From: Fragum whitleyi
Lineage: Eukaryota > Mollusca > Bivalvia > Cardiida > Cardiidae
Direction of reading: 5' to 3'
DNA: 64,000 nucleotides
Assembly: GCA_948146395.1 (NCBI GenBank)
Contig: OX411544.1
Location: forward strand, 38,782,630 to 38,846,629
Of this stretch, positions 21,998 to 34,195 are shown piece after piece. Numbering within the stretch: the first letter of the stretch is position 1; each line of letters opens with the position of its first letter. A program made the translations under genes and the position numbers. Below the pieces are notes generated by a model. The model was given only the letters and a program-made list of their open reading frames with translations. It ran no database searches and was not told the DNA's origin.

Positions 21998-22956
21998 CGG
22001 GGGTGATGTCCATAATCGGAGCCACCGGCTCCGCTTTCGAAATCGTGTGTGGAACTTCCGCACCACGCATGGCTCCGATTATATAGATGTAAACAATTTT
22101 CAATGAAAAATGGGGATGGGAGTCAGGATTTCCTCATTTATATCAAATTTTATTCATTAATCATTAAAAAGTCGAATGCTATTCGACCAGTTATACATTT
22201 TGAAACGTAAAAGTACTAAAAAAAACGTAAGAACGCTCGTTGTTTTTTGTTAAAAATGATTTCTTCTGGGAGCAGTCTTGGGCCAGGAATGTCAAAACAC
22301 GTGGTTTTTTTTATCTCCAAAATGCAATATTCTGAACCATTGTTTTCAGTGTACTCGAATTTAACAAAACACCAACAATACTCTAACCCAATGTACCTTT
22401 CTTCAATATGATACAGATCAAAAAAAATTCGTTTGGTTTCGATTATGTGGATTGGCTCCGATTATGTGGCCTGGCTCTGAAGTTGTGGAGTGTCTACCTT
22501 TTCTTCCATATAACATCTTCAATATAAAATTTCTGCTAGTTTCATTGGGCGCTTTTTTATCATCATTCCACGACGCAAGTCGTCTATGTTACGTTTCACT
22601 TCTTCATGTTGACTTTTATTACATTATTCCGGTAACTAGACAGTCAGCTTCATTAATATTACTTAGTACATGTACGTGCAAAAGAATTGTAAGACTATAA
22701 TCCAGGATTAAATTTGAAGAAATATAAAGATTTCTTCGGAGCCTGTCAATGGTTTTTTCTTATTATACTTCGCACGCTTAAGCGTTCCTGTTTTAACAAC
22801 GTCACTACTAGCACTCTTTCAACGTCGGTAATTCTATGAAATTTTATCAGATATAAAGTGAATGGTATCAAAAAAAGATGTTGCGAAATTCCCGTTCATT
22901 TGATACATATTTCAATAAATCAGGAGGCAATTCTTAAAACTCCCCCTTTGTTCGAT

Positions 22957-23995
22957 TTTTAGCACACCTGAGCACGAAGTGCTCGTGGTGAGCTATTGCG
23001 ATCAAGCTGTGCCCGGCGTCCTTCGTCCGTCGTCCGTCACCAATTTGTGTGCACTCTAGGGGCCACTTTTTTGGTCCAAATGGCTTTAAACGTCATCAGA
23101 ATGTTTGTCTCCATGAAATCTCGGACAAGTTCGAAATTGGGTCAAGTGGGGTCAAAATTGAGATCAAGGGGCCATATCTTAGAAAATCCTCTGTTTACTT
23201 TAGAGGCCACATTTTTCGCTAAAATATCATGAAACTTGGTCAGAATGTTTGTCTGCAGCAAATCTCGGTCACGTTGTAAACTGGGTCAAGTGAGGTAAAA
23301 AATGAGGTTCAGGCGTCATATCTAAGAAAAACCTTCTGTTCTCTTTAAGGGCCACATTTTTGGCCCTTATGTCCTGTAAATTGGTCAGAATGTTTGTCTG
23401 CAGCAAATCTCGGTCAAGTTTGAAATAGGGTCAATAGGAGACAAAAATGAGGTCAAGGGGTCATATCTTAGAAAAACCTTCTGTTCACTTTAGAAGTCAT
23501 ATTCTTGCTCAAATGTCCTGAAACTTGGTCAGAATTGTTGGTCCCCATCAAGTCTAATCTTGGTCCAGTTCTAAACTTGTTCAAGTGAAGTCAAAAATGA
23601 AAATAAGGGGTCAAATCTTGGAAAAAACCTTGTGTGAAATCTAGAGGCCACTTCCTTTACTCAAATGTCTTGAAACTTGGTCGGAATGTTTGCCTTCATT
23701 AAATCTCATTAAGTTCAAAAATTGGTTAAGTGGGACCAAAAATGAGGTCGATGGGTCAAACTAAGGAAAATCTAGAGGACATTATTTTTTTTAACATATT
23801 GTCAGGATCTTTGTCTTGAAATCTTCTAAGACGAGTTGGAAAGAGGGTCAAAAACTAGGAGGATACCTCTTCTAATCTTTGAAAATCTTTAAGTACTTTA
23901 GAGGCAACATATTTGACTCGACTATTTTGAAATGTAATCGGAATGATTGTTTTTTTGATATCTTGGACTTTTGTTGAGCTAGCCATGAATTTCAA
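22957..23995 (-). mobile_element. Pearl-like element, family PL-B, reverse orientation
   Basis: Left end is the reversed PL-B tail (TTTAGCACACCTGAGCACGA, AGTGCTCGTGGTGAGC), then CGTCCGTCGTCCGTC. It is followed by five to six diverged monomers with AAACTTGGTCAGAATGTTTG. The 5' end on the right is not recognisable. Confidence 0.75.
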
Positions 23996-24322
23996 ATAAG
24001 TAGTTTTGCCACCTTTGCCAAATACATGTAAATGCCTTAGGTTAGCGCTTAAGAGCCAATGGTCCCTTGCTTTAAGTCCCGCGTAACATTTAGTTCCGAA
24101 TTTTCGTTAAGTTTCAAGAATATTTATATAAATTCCGTTTAATGTCAGAATTTACTACTTCATCTCCGTATTTGATATTTATCAACTTTTAAATCGGAAA
24201 GGAATTTAACTAGTTTTAATAAAATTAAAACTTATTAAAGACAATGAAAGTCAATTAGTGAATATGTCCCGAGCGCTTTTTCGGTATAGGGGTACCGTTT
24301 TATAAAGGCGATGTTGAAAATT

Positions 24323-25236
24323 AACAAGAGCACCGCCTACGGGTGCCTACGCTCGGCTGTAAGTGCTGGATGTAAACAAGAGCTGTCACTGTAAGATGAC
24401 AATGCCCCCGACACCGCTTTGATTTTAAATTATGGCCAATCTATGTTGAAGGTCAAGGTCATCCAGGGGTCAAGGTCACCAAAGTATGTGCCTACAGAAA
24501 GGTAATGTACCAAGGAATGTTGTGGTAAAGTATGATGCGAATATGTTAAGTAATAAGGAAGTTATGGCCAATGTTAAAGTTTTTGGACGGAATGACGGAC
24601 GGACGGACAGACGGACAGACGGACGGACGGACAAGTCAAATTTATGATGCCTCCCTATCGGGGGCATAAAAAACTAATGGATGGTAAAAAACTAAGTAGA
24701 AAAAGGGGCATAATTTGCAGAAAATGCTTTTAAAATTATCCCCCTTGAAGGAAAATGTTGCTCTTTTGATGGTGAATATGTGTGCCAAGTTTCAAGTGAA
24801 TGCCTTTAGTAGAACCAGAGCAATCACAAATATGTCAAAGTTTTTGCATTTTTTTCATAAGTTTGACCTTGAAAAATGACCTTGACCTTGACTCATGACC
24901 TTGAACTTGGTACCAACAAAAAGTGCTTGTCCAAGGCAATCATCATGTGAAATATAAAGGCCCTATCACTTACCATTCAAAAGTAATTGCAATATGTCAA
25001 AATCGTTGCATTTTTTTCACAAGTTTGACCTTGCAAAATGACCTTGACCTTGACTGATGACCTTGAACTTGGTACCAACAGAAAGGCCTTGTCCCAGGTA
25101 ATAATCATGTGGAATATTAAAACCCTATCAATTCCCATTCAAAAGTTATCACAAAATGTCAAAGTTTTCGCACGACGACGACAACGACGACACCAAGCAA
25201 TACCTCGGGTTTTCTCCGAAAACAGGCGAGCTAAAA
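24323..25236 (+). mobile_element. PL-A element, interrupted by PL-D
   Basis: 5' AACAAGAGCACCGCCTACGG, CGCTCGGCTGTAAGTGCTGG, then a PL-D copy. The PL-A body resumes at about 24684 with AAAAAGGGGCATAATTTGCA, then GAACTTGGTACCAACA monomers, CGCACGACGACGACAACG and the tail GAAAACAGGCGAGCTAAAAA (AGGCGAGC here instead of AGCCGAGC). Confidence 0.85.
24373..24677 (+). mobile_element. Pearl-like element, family PL-D, nested in PL-A
   Basis: AACAAGAGCTGTCACTGTAA, ATGCCCCCGACACCGC, one monomer-like stretch with GGTCAAGGTCATCC, (GACGGACG)n, then CTCCCTATCGGGGGCATAAA. TGGATG occurs on both sides (24367-24372, 24678-24683) and may be a target duplication, which would argue against a strict Helitron mechanism for this family. 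Confidence 0.85.
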
Positions 25237-26112
25237 AGAAAAAATAAAATTTGACATTTAGCAAAACGGATCAATGTACAATGGCGAAAACACGTTTTAT
25301 ATATACTGAACAACAAAAATAATGCATCACTTAAATTCTATATACAACTTTTTCCATTATCTAGAGTTTGGGAGAGTAGTTATACCAAAAATAAACGTAA
25401 ACTAGTTATTGATCTGTGACAAAAAGGATTACACCGAAGACATACGCATTGGAGAGTTAAGGGTGACTACCCCCAAAATCAAAATTTTGAAATTAAAGTA
25501 AGTTTTCATTGCTCTGTAAAATTCAATAGCGCGTGTGTTCATGTGCAATATTGCTCTCAAATAATGTTCGACACGTGGATTTCTGAATTTTACCTAGATT
25601 AAATCCTTACATGGCTATCCAATTACTTTTCATGCTGCCTTAAGGTGGAAGAGGACAATATCGTTTTTGAGATAAGTGATTAATGTTAGTATATATATAA
25701 ACTCCGAGTAAGTGTGATCTCAACGGCGTATATTTTTTCATTTTTTAATTTGGAAATTACGTTACCATGACGTCGTAAAAATGAAGATTTGGCGCGTTTT
25801 CTACAAACTACTCTCCCCCCTCCCATTTAAATGCAAAGTGCGATTAAATACAAGACGTTTTTGTAACAAACTAACTTAATAATTAACTAAATAACTGTAG
25901 TTTTTAGGCAAGAGATTTTGAGTTTCGGTCCCTGAAGGTTAGGCACACCACGACTTCGGAGCATTGGTACATAATTAGAGACAAATAATTTTCTTTCAAC
26001 TATCTAAAATTTCAGTAAAGAGCAATTTTCTAGAATTGTGTGGTTGTTTTCTTGAATCCGTACACACTGAAAACAAGGGTCTTCATCAGACGTACTGTTC
26101 AGAATATTGCAT
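25237..26112. other. Interior of the long-TIR element; no gene recognised
   Basis: AT-rich with no ORF over 70 codons that shows a motif. The part near 26045-26112 partly repeats sequence of the right TIR arm. Confidence 0.4.
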
Positions 26113-26933
26113 TTTGGAGGTAATAAAAGTAAACGAAAAAGGTGAGACGTAAAATAGACAACGAGCGCCATGGAATGACGAGAAAACAGCGCCCCATGGA
26201 ACTAGCAGAAACTTCATATTGATTTCATATGGAAGAAGATGAAGAAACTCCACAACTTCAGAGCCAGGGTACATAATCGGAGCCAGTCGACATAATCGGA
26301 ACCAAACAATTTCTTTTATCTATAACTTATTGTAGAAAAGTACATTGGGTTAGAGTATATAGGGTGTTTTGTGAAATTCGAGTACACTGAAAACAATGGT
26401 CTGCGTTATTAATTCTGTTCAGAATAGTGCATTTTGGAACTAAAAAGCACGTGTTCTGACATTCCTGGCTCAAGACTGCTCCCAGAAGAAATCATTTTTA
26501 ACAAAAACCAACGAGCGTTCTTACATTATTTGAGTACGTTTACGTTTCAAAATGTAAAACTGGTCGAATAGCATTCGACTTTTTTATGATTAATGAATGT
26601 ACATTGTAATATGATATTGATGAAAAAATTCCGACTCCCTGTCCCATTTTTCATTAAAAAAATGAAATGTTTACATCTACATAATCGGGGCCACGCGTGG
26701 TGCGGAAGTTCCACACATGATTTTGAAAGCAGAGCCAGTGGCTCCGATTATGGACATCACCCCCGTGAACCCCATACAAACAAAACAAATATTATGTAAA
26801 TCCAAGTAGAGAGTAGTAACCTTTCACCCATAGAAAATACATGGCTTTACTACAAAACATTATAGAAATGTTACGCGAGGCATTAAACTTCAGAGTAGAC
26901 TGGCTCTTGTCCCACTGATCTGAAGTATTGTGA

Positions 26934-29494
26934 AACAAGAGGGCCATAGTGGCCCTAAATCGCTCACCTGAATGAACTGTCGAAAATAGTTTAAAGTAGA
27001 TTTAGAAAGGATGAAGAATTCTTACCAAAATTCAGATCGATTGGGCAAAAATGATGCCTCTACACTGCTTACAAGGTTTTTCTAAGATTTGACCTAGTGA
27101 CCTCATTTTTGACCCCACTTGACCCAATTTCAAAATTGACCTACATTTCATCAAGATGATCATTCTGACCAATTTTCAGGTTGATCAGGCAAAAAATATG
27201 GCTTCTAGAGTGTCTACAAGGTTTTTCCAATATTTGACCCTGTGACCTCATTTTTGACACCACTTGACCCAATTTAGAACCTGTTCGAGATTTCGTTAAG
27301 ACAATCATTTTGACCAAAATTCAGGTTGATTGGGCACAAAATATGGCTTCTAGAGTGTCTACAAGGTTTTTCTAAGATTTGACCCCATGACCTAATTTTT
27401 GACCCCACTTGACCCAATTTCAAACTTGTCAGAGATTTCATCAAGACAATCATTTGGACCAAATTATAGGTTGATTGGGCAAAAAATGTGGCTTCTAGAG
27501 TGTCTACAAGGTTTTTCTAAGATTTGACCCCTGTGACCTCATTTTTGACCCCACTTGACCCAATTTCGAATTTGTCCGAGATTTCATCAAGATGATCATT
27601 CTGACCAAATTTCAGGCTGATTGGGCAAAAAATGTGGCCTCTAGAGTGTCTACAAGGTTTTTCTAAAATTTGACCCCGTGACCTCATTTTTGACCCCACT
27701 TGACCCAATTTCGGACTTGTCCGAGATTTTATCAAGATGATAAAACTGACCAAATTTCAGGTTGATTGGGCAAAAAATATGGCCTCTAGAGTGTCTACAA
27801 GGTTTTTCTTAGAATTGACCCTGTGACCTCATTTTTGACCCCACTTGACCCACTAAAGATCTTGTCCGAGATTTCATCAAGAAAATCATTCTGACCAAAT
27901 TTCAGGTTGGTTGGGCACGAAATATGGCTTCTAGAGTGTCTACAAGGTTTTTCTAAGATTTGACCCCGTGACCTAATTTTTGACCCCACTTGACCAAATT
28001 TCGAACTTGTCAGAGATTCATCAAGACAATCATTCTGACCAAATTTCAGGTTGATTTGGCAAAAAATGTGGCCTCTAGAGTGTCTACAAAGTTTTTCTTA
28101 GAATTGACCCTTTGACCTCATTTTTGACCCCAATTGACCCAATTTAGAACTTGTCCGAGATTTTATCAAGACAATCATTCTGACCAAATTTCAGGTTGAT
28201 TGGGCACAAAATATGGCTTCTAGAGTGTCTTCAAGGTTTTTCTAAGATTTGACCCCGTGACCTTATTTTTGACCCTATTTGACCAAATTTCGAACTTGTC
28301 CGAGATTTCATCAAGACAATCATTCTGACCAAATTTCAGCTTGATTGGGCAAAAAATGTGGCCTCTAGAGTGTCTACAAGGTTTTTCTTAGAATTGACCC
28401 TTTGACCTCATTTTTGACCCCAATTGACCCAATTTAGAACTTGTCCGAGATTTTATCAAGACAATCATTCTGACCAAATTTCAGGTTGATTGGGCACAAA
28501 ATATGGCTTCTAGAGTGTCTTCAAGGTTTTTCTAAGATTTGACCCCGTGACCTTATTTTTGACCCTATTTGACCAAATTTCGAACTTGTCCGAGATTTCA
28601 TCAAGACAATCATTCTGACCAAATTTCAGGTTGATTGGGCAAAAAATGTGGCCTCTAGAGTGTCTACAAGGTTTTTCTAAGAATTGACCCCGTGACCTCA
28701 TTTTTGACCCCACTTGACCCAATTTCAAAATTGACCTACACTTCATCAAGATGATCATTCTGACCAATTTTCAGGTTGATTGGGCAAAAATATGGCTTCT
28801 AGAGTGTCTACAAGGTTTTTCTAATATTTGACCCTGTGACCTCATTTTTGACCCCACTTGACCCAATTTCGAACTTGTCCGAGATTTCATCAAGATGATC
28901 ATTCTGACCAAATTTCAGGCTGATTGGGCAAAAAATGTGGCCTCTAGAGTGTCTACAATGTTTTTCTAAGAATTGACCCTGTGACCTCATTTTTGACCCC
29001 ACTTGACCCAATTTCGAAGTTGTCCAAGATTTTATCAAGACAATCATTCTGACCGAATTTCAGGTTGATTGGGCAAAAAATATGGCTTCTAGAGTGTCTA
29101 CAAGGTTTTTCTAAGATTTGACCCCGTGACCCCATTTTTGACCCCAATTGACCCAATTTCGAACTTGTCAGAGGTTTCATCAAAACAATCAAGTGGACCA
29201 CATTTCAGGTTGATTGGGCACAAAATATGGCTTCTAGAGTGTCTACAAGGTTTTTCTAAGATTTGACCCAGTTACCTCATTTTTGACCCCATTTGACCAA
29301 ATTTCGAACTTGTCCGAGATTTCATCAAGACAATCATTTTGGCCAAATTTCAGGTTGATTGGGCAAAAAATGTGGCCTCTAGAGTGTCTACAAGGTAAAT
29401 GTTGACGACACGCGACGGACGACGGACGACGGACGACGGACATCACGCGACCACAAAAGCTCACATTGAGCACTTCGTGCTCAGGTGAGCTAAA
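26934..29494 (+). mobile_element. Pearl-like element, family PL-B, 16-monomer array
   Basis: 5' AACAAGAGGGCCATAGTGGC, CCTAAATCGCTCACCTGAAT, about 16 monomers of 145 bp (GACCTCATTTTTGACCCC, TTTCAGGTTGATTGGGCA, TGTGGCCTCTAGAGTG), then GACGGACGACGGACGACG, GAGCACTTCGTGCTC and AGGTGAGCTAAAA. Both ends intact. This is the longest array in the window. The minus-strand ORFs within are translations of the monomer and carry no codon meaning. Confidence 0.92.
28091..28670. repeat. 290-bp two-monomer tandem duplication
   Basis: 28091-28380 and 28381-28670 match with a single difference (C/G at 28340 versus 28630), far closer than other monomers of the same array. Indicates a recent two-unit expansion. 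Confidence 0.85.
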
Positions 29495-31056
29495 AATAAG
29501 CCAAATACAACAGGAGAAAGAAAATTTCTTATCAGCTTACATTCTCTGACTGGCTGATCAGTGGGACTGGTAAACTCTGCAAAGCCCCGTACACAAGTTT
29601 ACAGCTAGCAGGTTATTCAAGGGTCAATATAGGGACATGGAATGTCTTGCAATAACAAGATTGTTATCATTTTCTGGTCTGATTTTCTATTGGATTATTT
29701 AATCTGTAAGGTCATCTTGATGTAAAACTCAAGACAGGGCTCTAGGAATGAACTACTTGCTTTGCTGACTACCTAGAATATTTTACCATTTATTACTTAT
29801 TATTCTATAATTCAATTTTATCTAGATTGCAATAAAAGATAATAAAATGAAAATAATAAAAATATAACTAGAGCTATCACAGAAAGTGATTAATACAGTC
29901 CCAGACTCATGTCATGGAAAATAACATTTTGAGATTTTTTTTTTAACAAACAGTCTGAACCAGGTGAAAATAAATCTGAAGCGCTCACCTGGCATGAAGG
30001 TCTGAAGACTTCTAAATTTATACGAAATTTATTATGCAATGAGAGAAATATGTTGTTTCAAACAAAGGAGCAGTTATCAAAATTAATAACATCTCTATAA
30101 ACATACAAATTAATAGTGGAGGACATTTAAAGCATTCCCCTTTTACGCAAATGTTTGTACAAAGTAGGAAACCAAGTTTCAAACGTTTCACTAACATGTT
30201 CATGTAAAACTATGGACAGAGAAATCTCCAATAAAAACTACCAATAAAATAATATTAAAGTTACAGTTTCTGGAATTGTTGTGACATCAGGCTTGTTTAA
30301 TTAGCGACAATGAGAAAAGCAACCATCAAATGTATTTGTAACAAAAATGATGAATCACACACAAAATATGACTCTGCTGAGTACCAACTAAATTTAAATT
30401 CCCCAAATAGAAATGCCGTCAAAGGACAAAAGATTTACAAAAATGGTAAAAACCATAACAATATGATATGTACATCTCTGATTGCTATCAAGTCTATTCT
30501 GACAATTGTTTTAACTCGCTCGAAGTCACTTGAGTCTATTGCTTAAGTTCTTTTAAAGCAATGTATTTGCATGATAAACAATTGACATGGCATTACTCTT
30601 ACAATATGTTTGTATTGAATTAAAGGCACTACTAGATGCAGCATACATAACATTTTATATCGTATATACTCTTGATGCTTCAAGCCTCATGCTTAATGAA
30701 TATCTGATGTAAGATCTTATGTTCTTTGAGTGCAATATACATCCAAATTTTGATTTTGAGGATTGCGGTATTTGTGCGTTTGTAACTCTTCATTGCGCGT
30801 ATTTATGTTATCATCACCTTGATCAAAAATCAAGAAATGGTGTACATTCATTTTAGTATAATTATTCTTTCAATCGTGATATTACAAGGGCTGTCGCAGG
30901 ACAGGAAATATTGACTATTCCCAGTGTAGGATAGCGCAGTCTCAATCAGGTTTTAAATAATCAATCTTGGCCAAAATTATTCTTTGGCATTCACTTTTAA
31001 ACACAAACAGGAAAACCAAAAAATATTCTTTGTACCATCGCAACTGGGATATTTTC
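29495..31056. other. No recognisable gene
   Basis: About 1.5 kb of AT-rich sequence. GAAGCGCTCACCTGGC near 29980 resembles a PL-B 5' subterminal motif but lacks the AACAAGAG start. No supported exon. Confidence 0.45.
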
Positions 31057-31738
31057 AGCTCATCTGATTACATTTTGCTAAAGGTGGTTTTTGTGATTAT
31101 TGAATGTCTGTTGTCAGCCTTAGTTGAAAATTTCTTCACTAGAATTCTAGAGGTCCCAATATTGGCCCATTCTTCATGAAACTTGGTCAGAAAGTTGGTA
31201 AGGTCACAAAGATAAAACATATCGAAAAAGAGAAAGGTTCCATTGGAAAAAACATGGTAAAAGGGACATTTTTGAAAATGTCCTTGTATACACTCTAAAG
31301 GGGGGGGGGCACAATTTTGTCCTAATCTTAATGAAACTTGGTCAGATTGTTTCTCGCGTCACAAGGATAGAATATCCAAAGTAGTAAGGTACCAAGTGAA
31401 AACACCACATAAGAAGAACGGTAATTTCTTTGTGAACACTGTAGAGGCCACAATATTGGTTCAATATCCATGATTCTAAATCATAATATTTTGTTGTTCA
31501 CATGGATGAAGCCTATTGAAAATTGGGAGGTTGCATTGAAAAGAGAGGGACGGGGGCCTTAATGATAATATCTTTGTTAACACTCTAAGGGCCAAAATTA
31601 AGTTCAATCTGCATGCAACTTGTTTAGATTTTTTCCTGCTCAAATGTAAGTCCCCGACTGAACATGTAAAGGATCCGTTAGATACACGGGTAATGACAAT
31701 TTCCTTATCGGCTCGCCAGGCCATTTTTTATGTGAGTG
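31057..31738 (-). mobile_element. PL-B element, degenerate, reverse orientation
   Basis: TTTTCAGCTCATCTGATTAC is a worn PL-B tail. Following monomers keep CTAGAGGTCCCAATATTGGC, CATGAAACTTGGTCAGAAAG and CTTAATGAAACTTGGTCAGA. A G-run near 31300-31309 lies inside. Old copy. Confidence 0.55.
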
Positions 31739-32593
31739 ACATAAATCTTAAAAAAGAGGATTTATGTAACATATGTTTCAAATTCAAAATTTGACCTTTA
31801 GTTGTCTGAAAAGAAGACACTTTAAAGATATCTATAGATATTGATATTTATAGATTTCATGTTTAAACCGGTATCTTAACTTTGAATTCTGGTGAGCAAT
31901 CTTGGGCTATTTGAACAAGATTATGCTAGGTTTATATTGTTTCAATTTTTCATTTTTTTTAAAGATGTTTATCAAATTTCTAAAGTTTGAAATGCAACAG
32001 TCTGTCAAACCATTCAGTGATGACTGATTTACAGTGCTTACAGTACTCTGATTTCATCAACTATCTTATTCTTTCTAAACTTTTTTTCTGGCAATAAATA
32101 ACTGACCAGGTACAGTCTGTTATTTGATAAGGGACATTTATGGGTCATACGAGTTCCCACTAGGGTTGGCTTATCATTATCTTACATCAATAAAACTGTG
32201 ACCTGACGGTGGGGTCAAGTTCTTCCAGGAATTTCTGGGAGAAAGCTCTGCAGAGTTGACAAGGCTGTCAGTTTTGAGAATATGGGAGGTAATTTGTAAT
32301 AAAGAAATAACACATGAGTGGTCTACCTTATTAATTTTAAAACTAACTTACAGCCTGGGAGCCTGGCTAGTTTAAAGGTTTTGATAAGTATTTGTAAAGA
32401 TATCATCAATGAGAGATTTAGATAAGATACACCTTTGACCGGAAGTAGAGTTAAGAGGTATACGTCACTAGCAGACAGCAAATTTATAAAGAGTAAAGAA
32501 TAAATTTCTGAATTTTCAAACCAAATTTTAGCCCTTTATAGAGCTCAAATATGATAAATAAATTAAACCCTTTGAGAGAGAAAACGCAGAATT
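31739..32593. other. No recognisable gene
   Basis: AT-rich DNA without a repeat that I can place. Confidence 0.4.
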
Positions 32594-32757
32594 AACAAGA
32601 TGTGTTTGTGAAAACACAAATGCCCCCGTAACATCATTTTTTTCAAAGTTTGACCTTGACAGATGACCTTGACCTTGTCACATGACCTTGACTTTGGTAT
32701 CAGCAGTTGCGGATCATTGAGATCTATCATCATGTCAAATATGAACCTTGTATCTTG
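32594..32757 (+). mobile_element. PL-D-related 5' end
   Basis: AACAAGATGTGTTTGTGAAA forms a TGTGTTT/AAAACACA hairpin, followed by AATGCCCCCGTAACATC. It then runs into TTGACCTTGACAGATGACCT monomer sequence. No 3' end: a tRNA-like segment follows. Confidence 0.6.
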
Positions 32758-32832
32758 AATTTAGCGGTTGTGGTAGGGATGCTTTCCCACAACCAGGAGG
32801 TCACGAGTTCAAGCCGGTCCCTGACCAGAATT
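32758..32832 (+). other. tRNA-like segment, SINE head candidate
   Basis: TAGCGGTTGTGGTAGGGATG and CACGAGTTCAAGCCGGTCCC sit at a tRNA-like A-box/B-box spacing, followed by a TTTTTCTTTTTCTTTTTC tract. Weak A box; not a credible functional tRNA. Confidence 0.4.
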
Positions 32833-32998
32833 TTTCTTTTTCTTTTTCTTTAGTGAAACACTTTTTTAATTATCTATTACGATACGTTTGATATTTTGAA
32901 CTGTGTTGCATAAGACACAGAAATCTTTCCGCCAGCCTCAATTTTATTTAAAAATTTGATCATTGCAAAGTCCTGCCATAAATCACTGAAAATAGTTA

Positions 32999-33066
32999 TT
33001 AGTTTTGGAATGTGTCTAGATCTATATTTACTAATTAATATAGATCTAGATACATTCCAAAACTAA
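32999..33066. repeat. 30-bp-arm hairpin, one mismatch
   Basis: Arms 32999-33028 and 33037-33066 (TTAGTTTTGGAATGT, TCTAGATCTATATT) differ at a single position; 8-nt loop TACTAATT. Looks young. Could be a solo foldback element or a cruciform-prone site. Confidence 0.9.
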
Positions 33067-33477
33067 CGAGGCACTTTTTTTATTTAGTGACGATATATAA
33101 TTAAAAACATATACAGAGTTTGAACACGTTAGTCGAATTCCTGTTTAAGTATGCCTATGTTATGAACGCCAAAAAGTCGATTCTCATCATATCTTATAAT
33201 TCAATATCATGAAGCAAATGAGGTTTTTTTTAACTACTTTTATTGAAAGCTTACTAAATACTTATTTCTTTTTATTGAGCCATATAACCAATCTCACACT
33301 CGATCAGAATACAATAGTCTTGGCTGGTGCACATAACCAAAATTGAATGATAAAAAAATAAAGAAAATATTGATCGTTACTGACTAAAAGAACCTAATAA
33401 CAAAATAATAATAAGAAATGTAATTAAATAAATAAATCAATATGTTGATGATGAAAATTAAATAAAATATATGTCTC

Positions 33478-33555
33478 TGTCGGAATTTGAACTCGAGCCG
33501 TCAACTTTTCGCTGTTCGGGGAAGGCGCCCGTAACCACTGTACTACAACGTCTCT
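33478..33555 (-). other. tRNA-like segment, minus strand
   Basis: Minus strand reads GTAGTACAGTGGTTACGGGC (good A box) and GAGTTCAAATTCCGAC (B-box-like). Acceptor ends do not pair cleanly. tRNA pseudogene or SINE head; no SINE body recognised beside it. Confidence 0.45.
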
Positions 33556-33962
33556 TTAACGAATATGAGAAACTATATAAGTAAAACTGTGAAATGAAAT
33601 TGGGTTACGCTGCGGGAAATCCCGACGGAAGGTAATGAGTGCCAGGTCATTTTAGATAAATAATACTATATACTTTTAAGGCTTTAAGGATAGATAATAT
33701 TTGATTTTCATGGCAATTTTTACTAGATTTATTGTATTATTACTTAAATCATCATGCTTAAGGTCATTTTATAAAAAAATAATATGACTCACCCTTATTA
33801 TCTTCATCATTTTTGAATTTACTTTTTTTATAATCTCAATGAGATAATATATACATGTAAAAATAAATTTGATTTCTCTCTACAATGAATAAATTTTCAT
33901 TTCTATGACAAGTGATACAATAAAACCGTTGGAATTAATATTCATTATCATAAAGTTACAAT

Positions 33963-34195
33963 AAGAATTGATTGATTGGATGGAGTTTAACGCCGCTTTC
34001 AACATTTTTTTTTCAGTTATATCGCGGCGGCTGGAGCACCTAACAATGGTTTCCTGGTATTTCTCTCACCAATACAACCACCACATCCTTTCCTTGCCTA
34101 CGGCTTGCTATCTCACATAGGTCTACGATTATCAACCCATTGGTGAGAGACAAATAGTTGGAAAGAATGAGTGCCGTCTTTGGGGGGGGGGGGGG
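33963..34195 (-). mobile_element. tRNA-type SINE, head lost
   Basis: TTGATTGATTGGATGGAGTT tail side, AACGCCGCTTTCAACATT, TCGCGGCGGCTGGAGCACC and GTGAGAGACAAATAG. It ends in a G-run (about 34182-34194) where the head should start. Confidence 0.75.

Larger units (their letters stand above)
21998..26765. mobile_element. Long-TIR DNA transposon-like element, 4.8 kb
   Basis: Arms 21998-22632 and 26113-26765 are inverted copies over about 640 bp. Shared blocks include CGGGGGTGATGTCCATAATC at the ends, GCGGAAGTTCCACAC, AAGTCGAATGCTATTCGACC and CAAAATGCAATATTCTGAAC. Flanks TAAACCCCA and TGAACCCCA give a 9-bp duplication with one mismatch. Long TIRs with 9-bp duplications are typical of Mutator-like elements (known); that class is inferred. 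No transposase is visible; the interior holds later insertions. Confidence 0.7.

Noticed and set aside
27274..29473. Many minus-strand ORFs of 60-85 codons with the same protein words (KLGQVGSKMRSRGQ)
   Set aside because: They are the translation of the tandem PL-B monomer, start and stop with the repeat period, and occur on a non-coding array. Not a protein family.
26934..29494. CRISPR-like appearance of regular repeats
   Set aside because: Unit is about 145 bp and directly tandem with no unique spacers; eukaryotic pearl-type array.
26912..29571. GTCCCACTGATC near 26911 and its reverse complement near 29562, on either side of the PL-B array
   Set aside because: Only about 13 bp and not at the element ends; too short to support a TIR.
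33478..33555. Functional tRNA gene, minus strand
   Set aside because: A and B boxes are fair but acceptor ends do not pair over seven positions.
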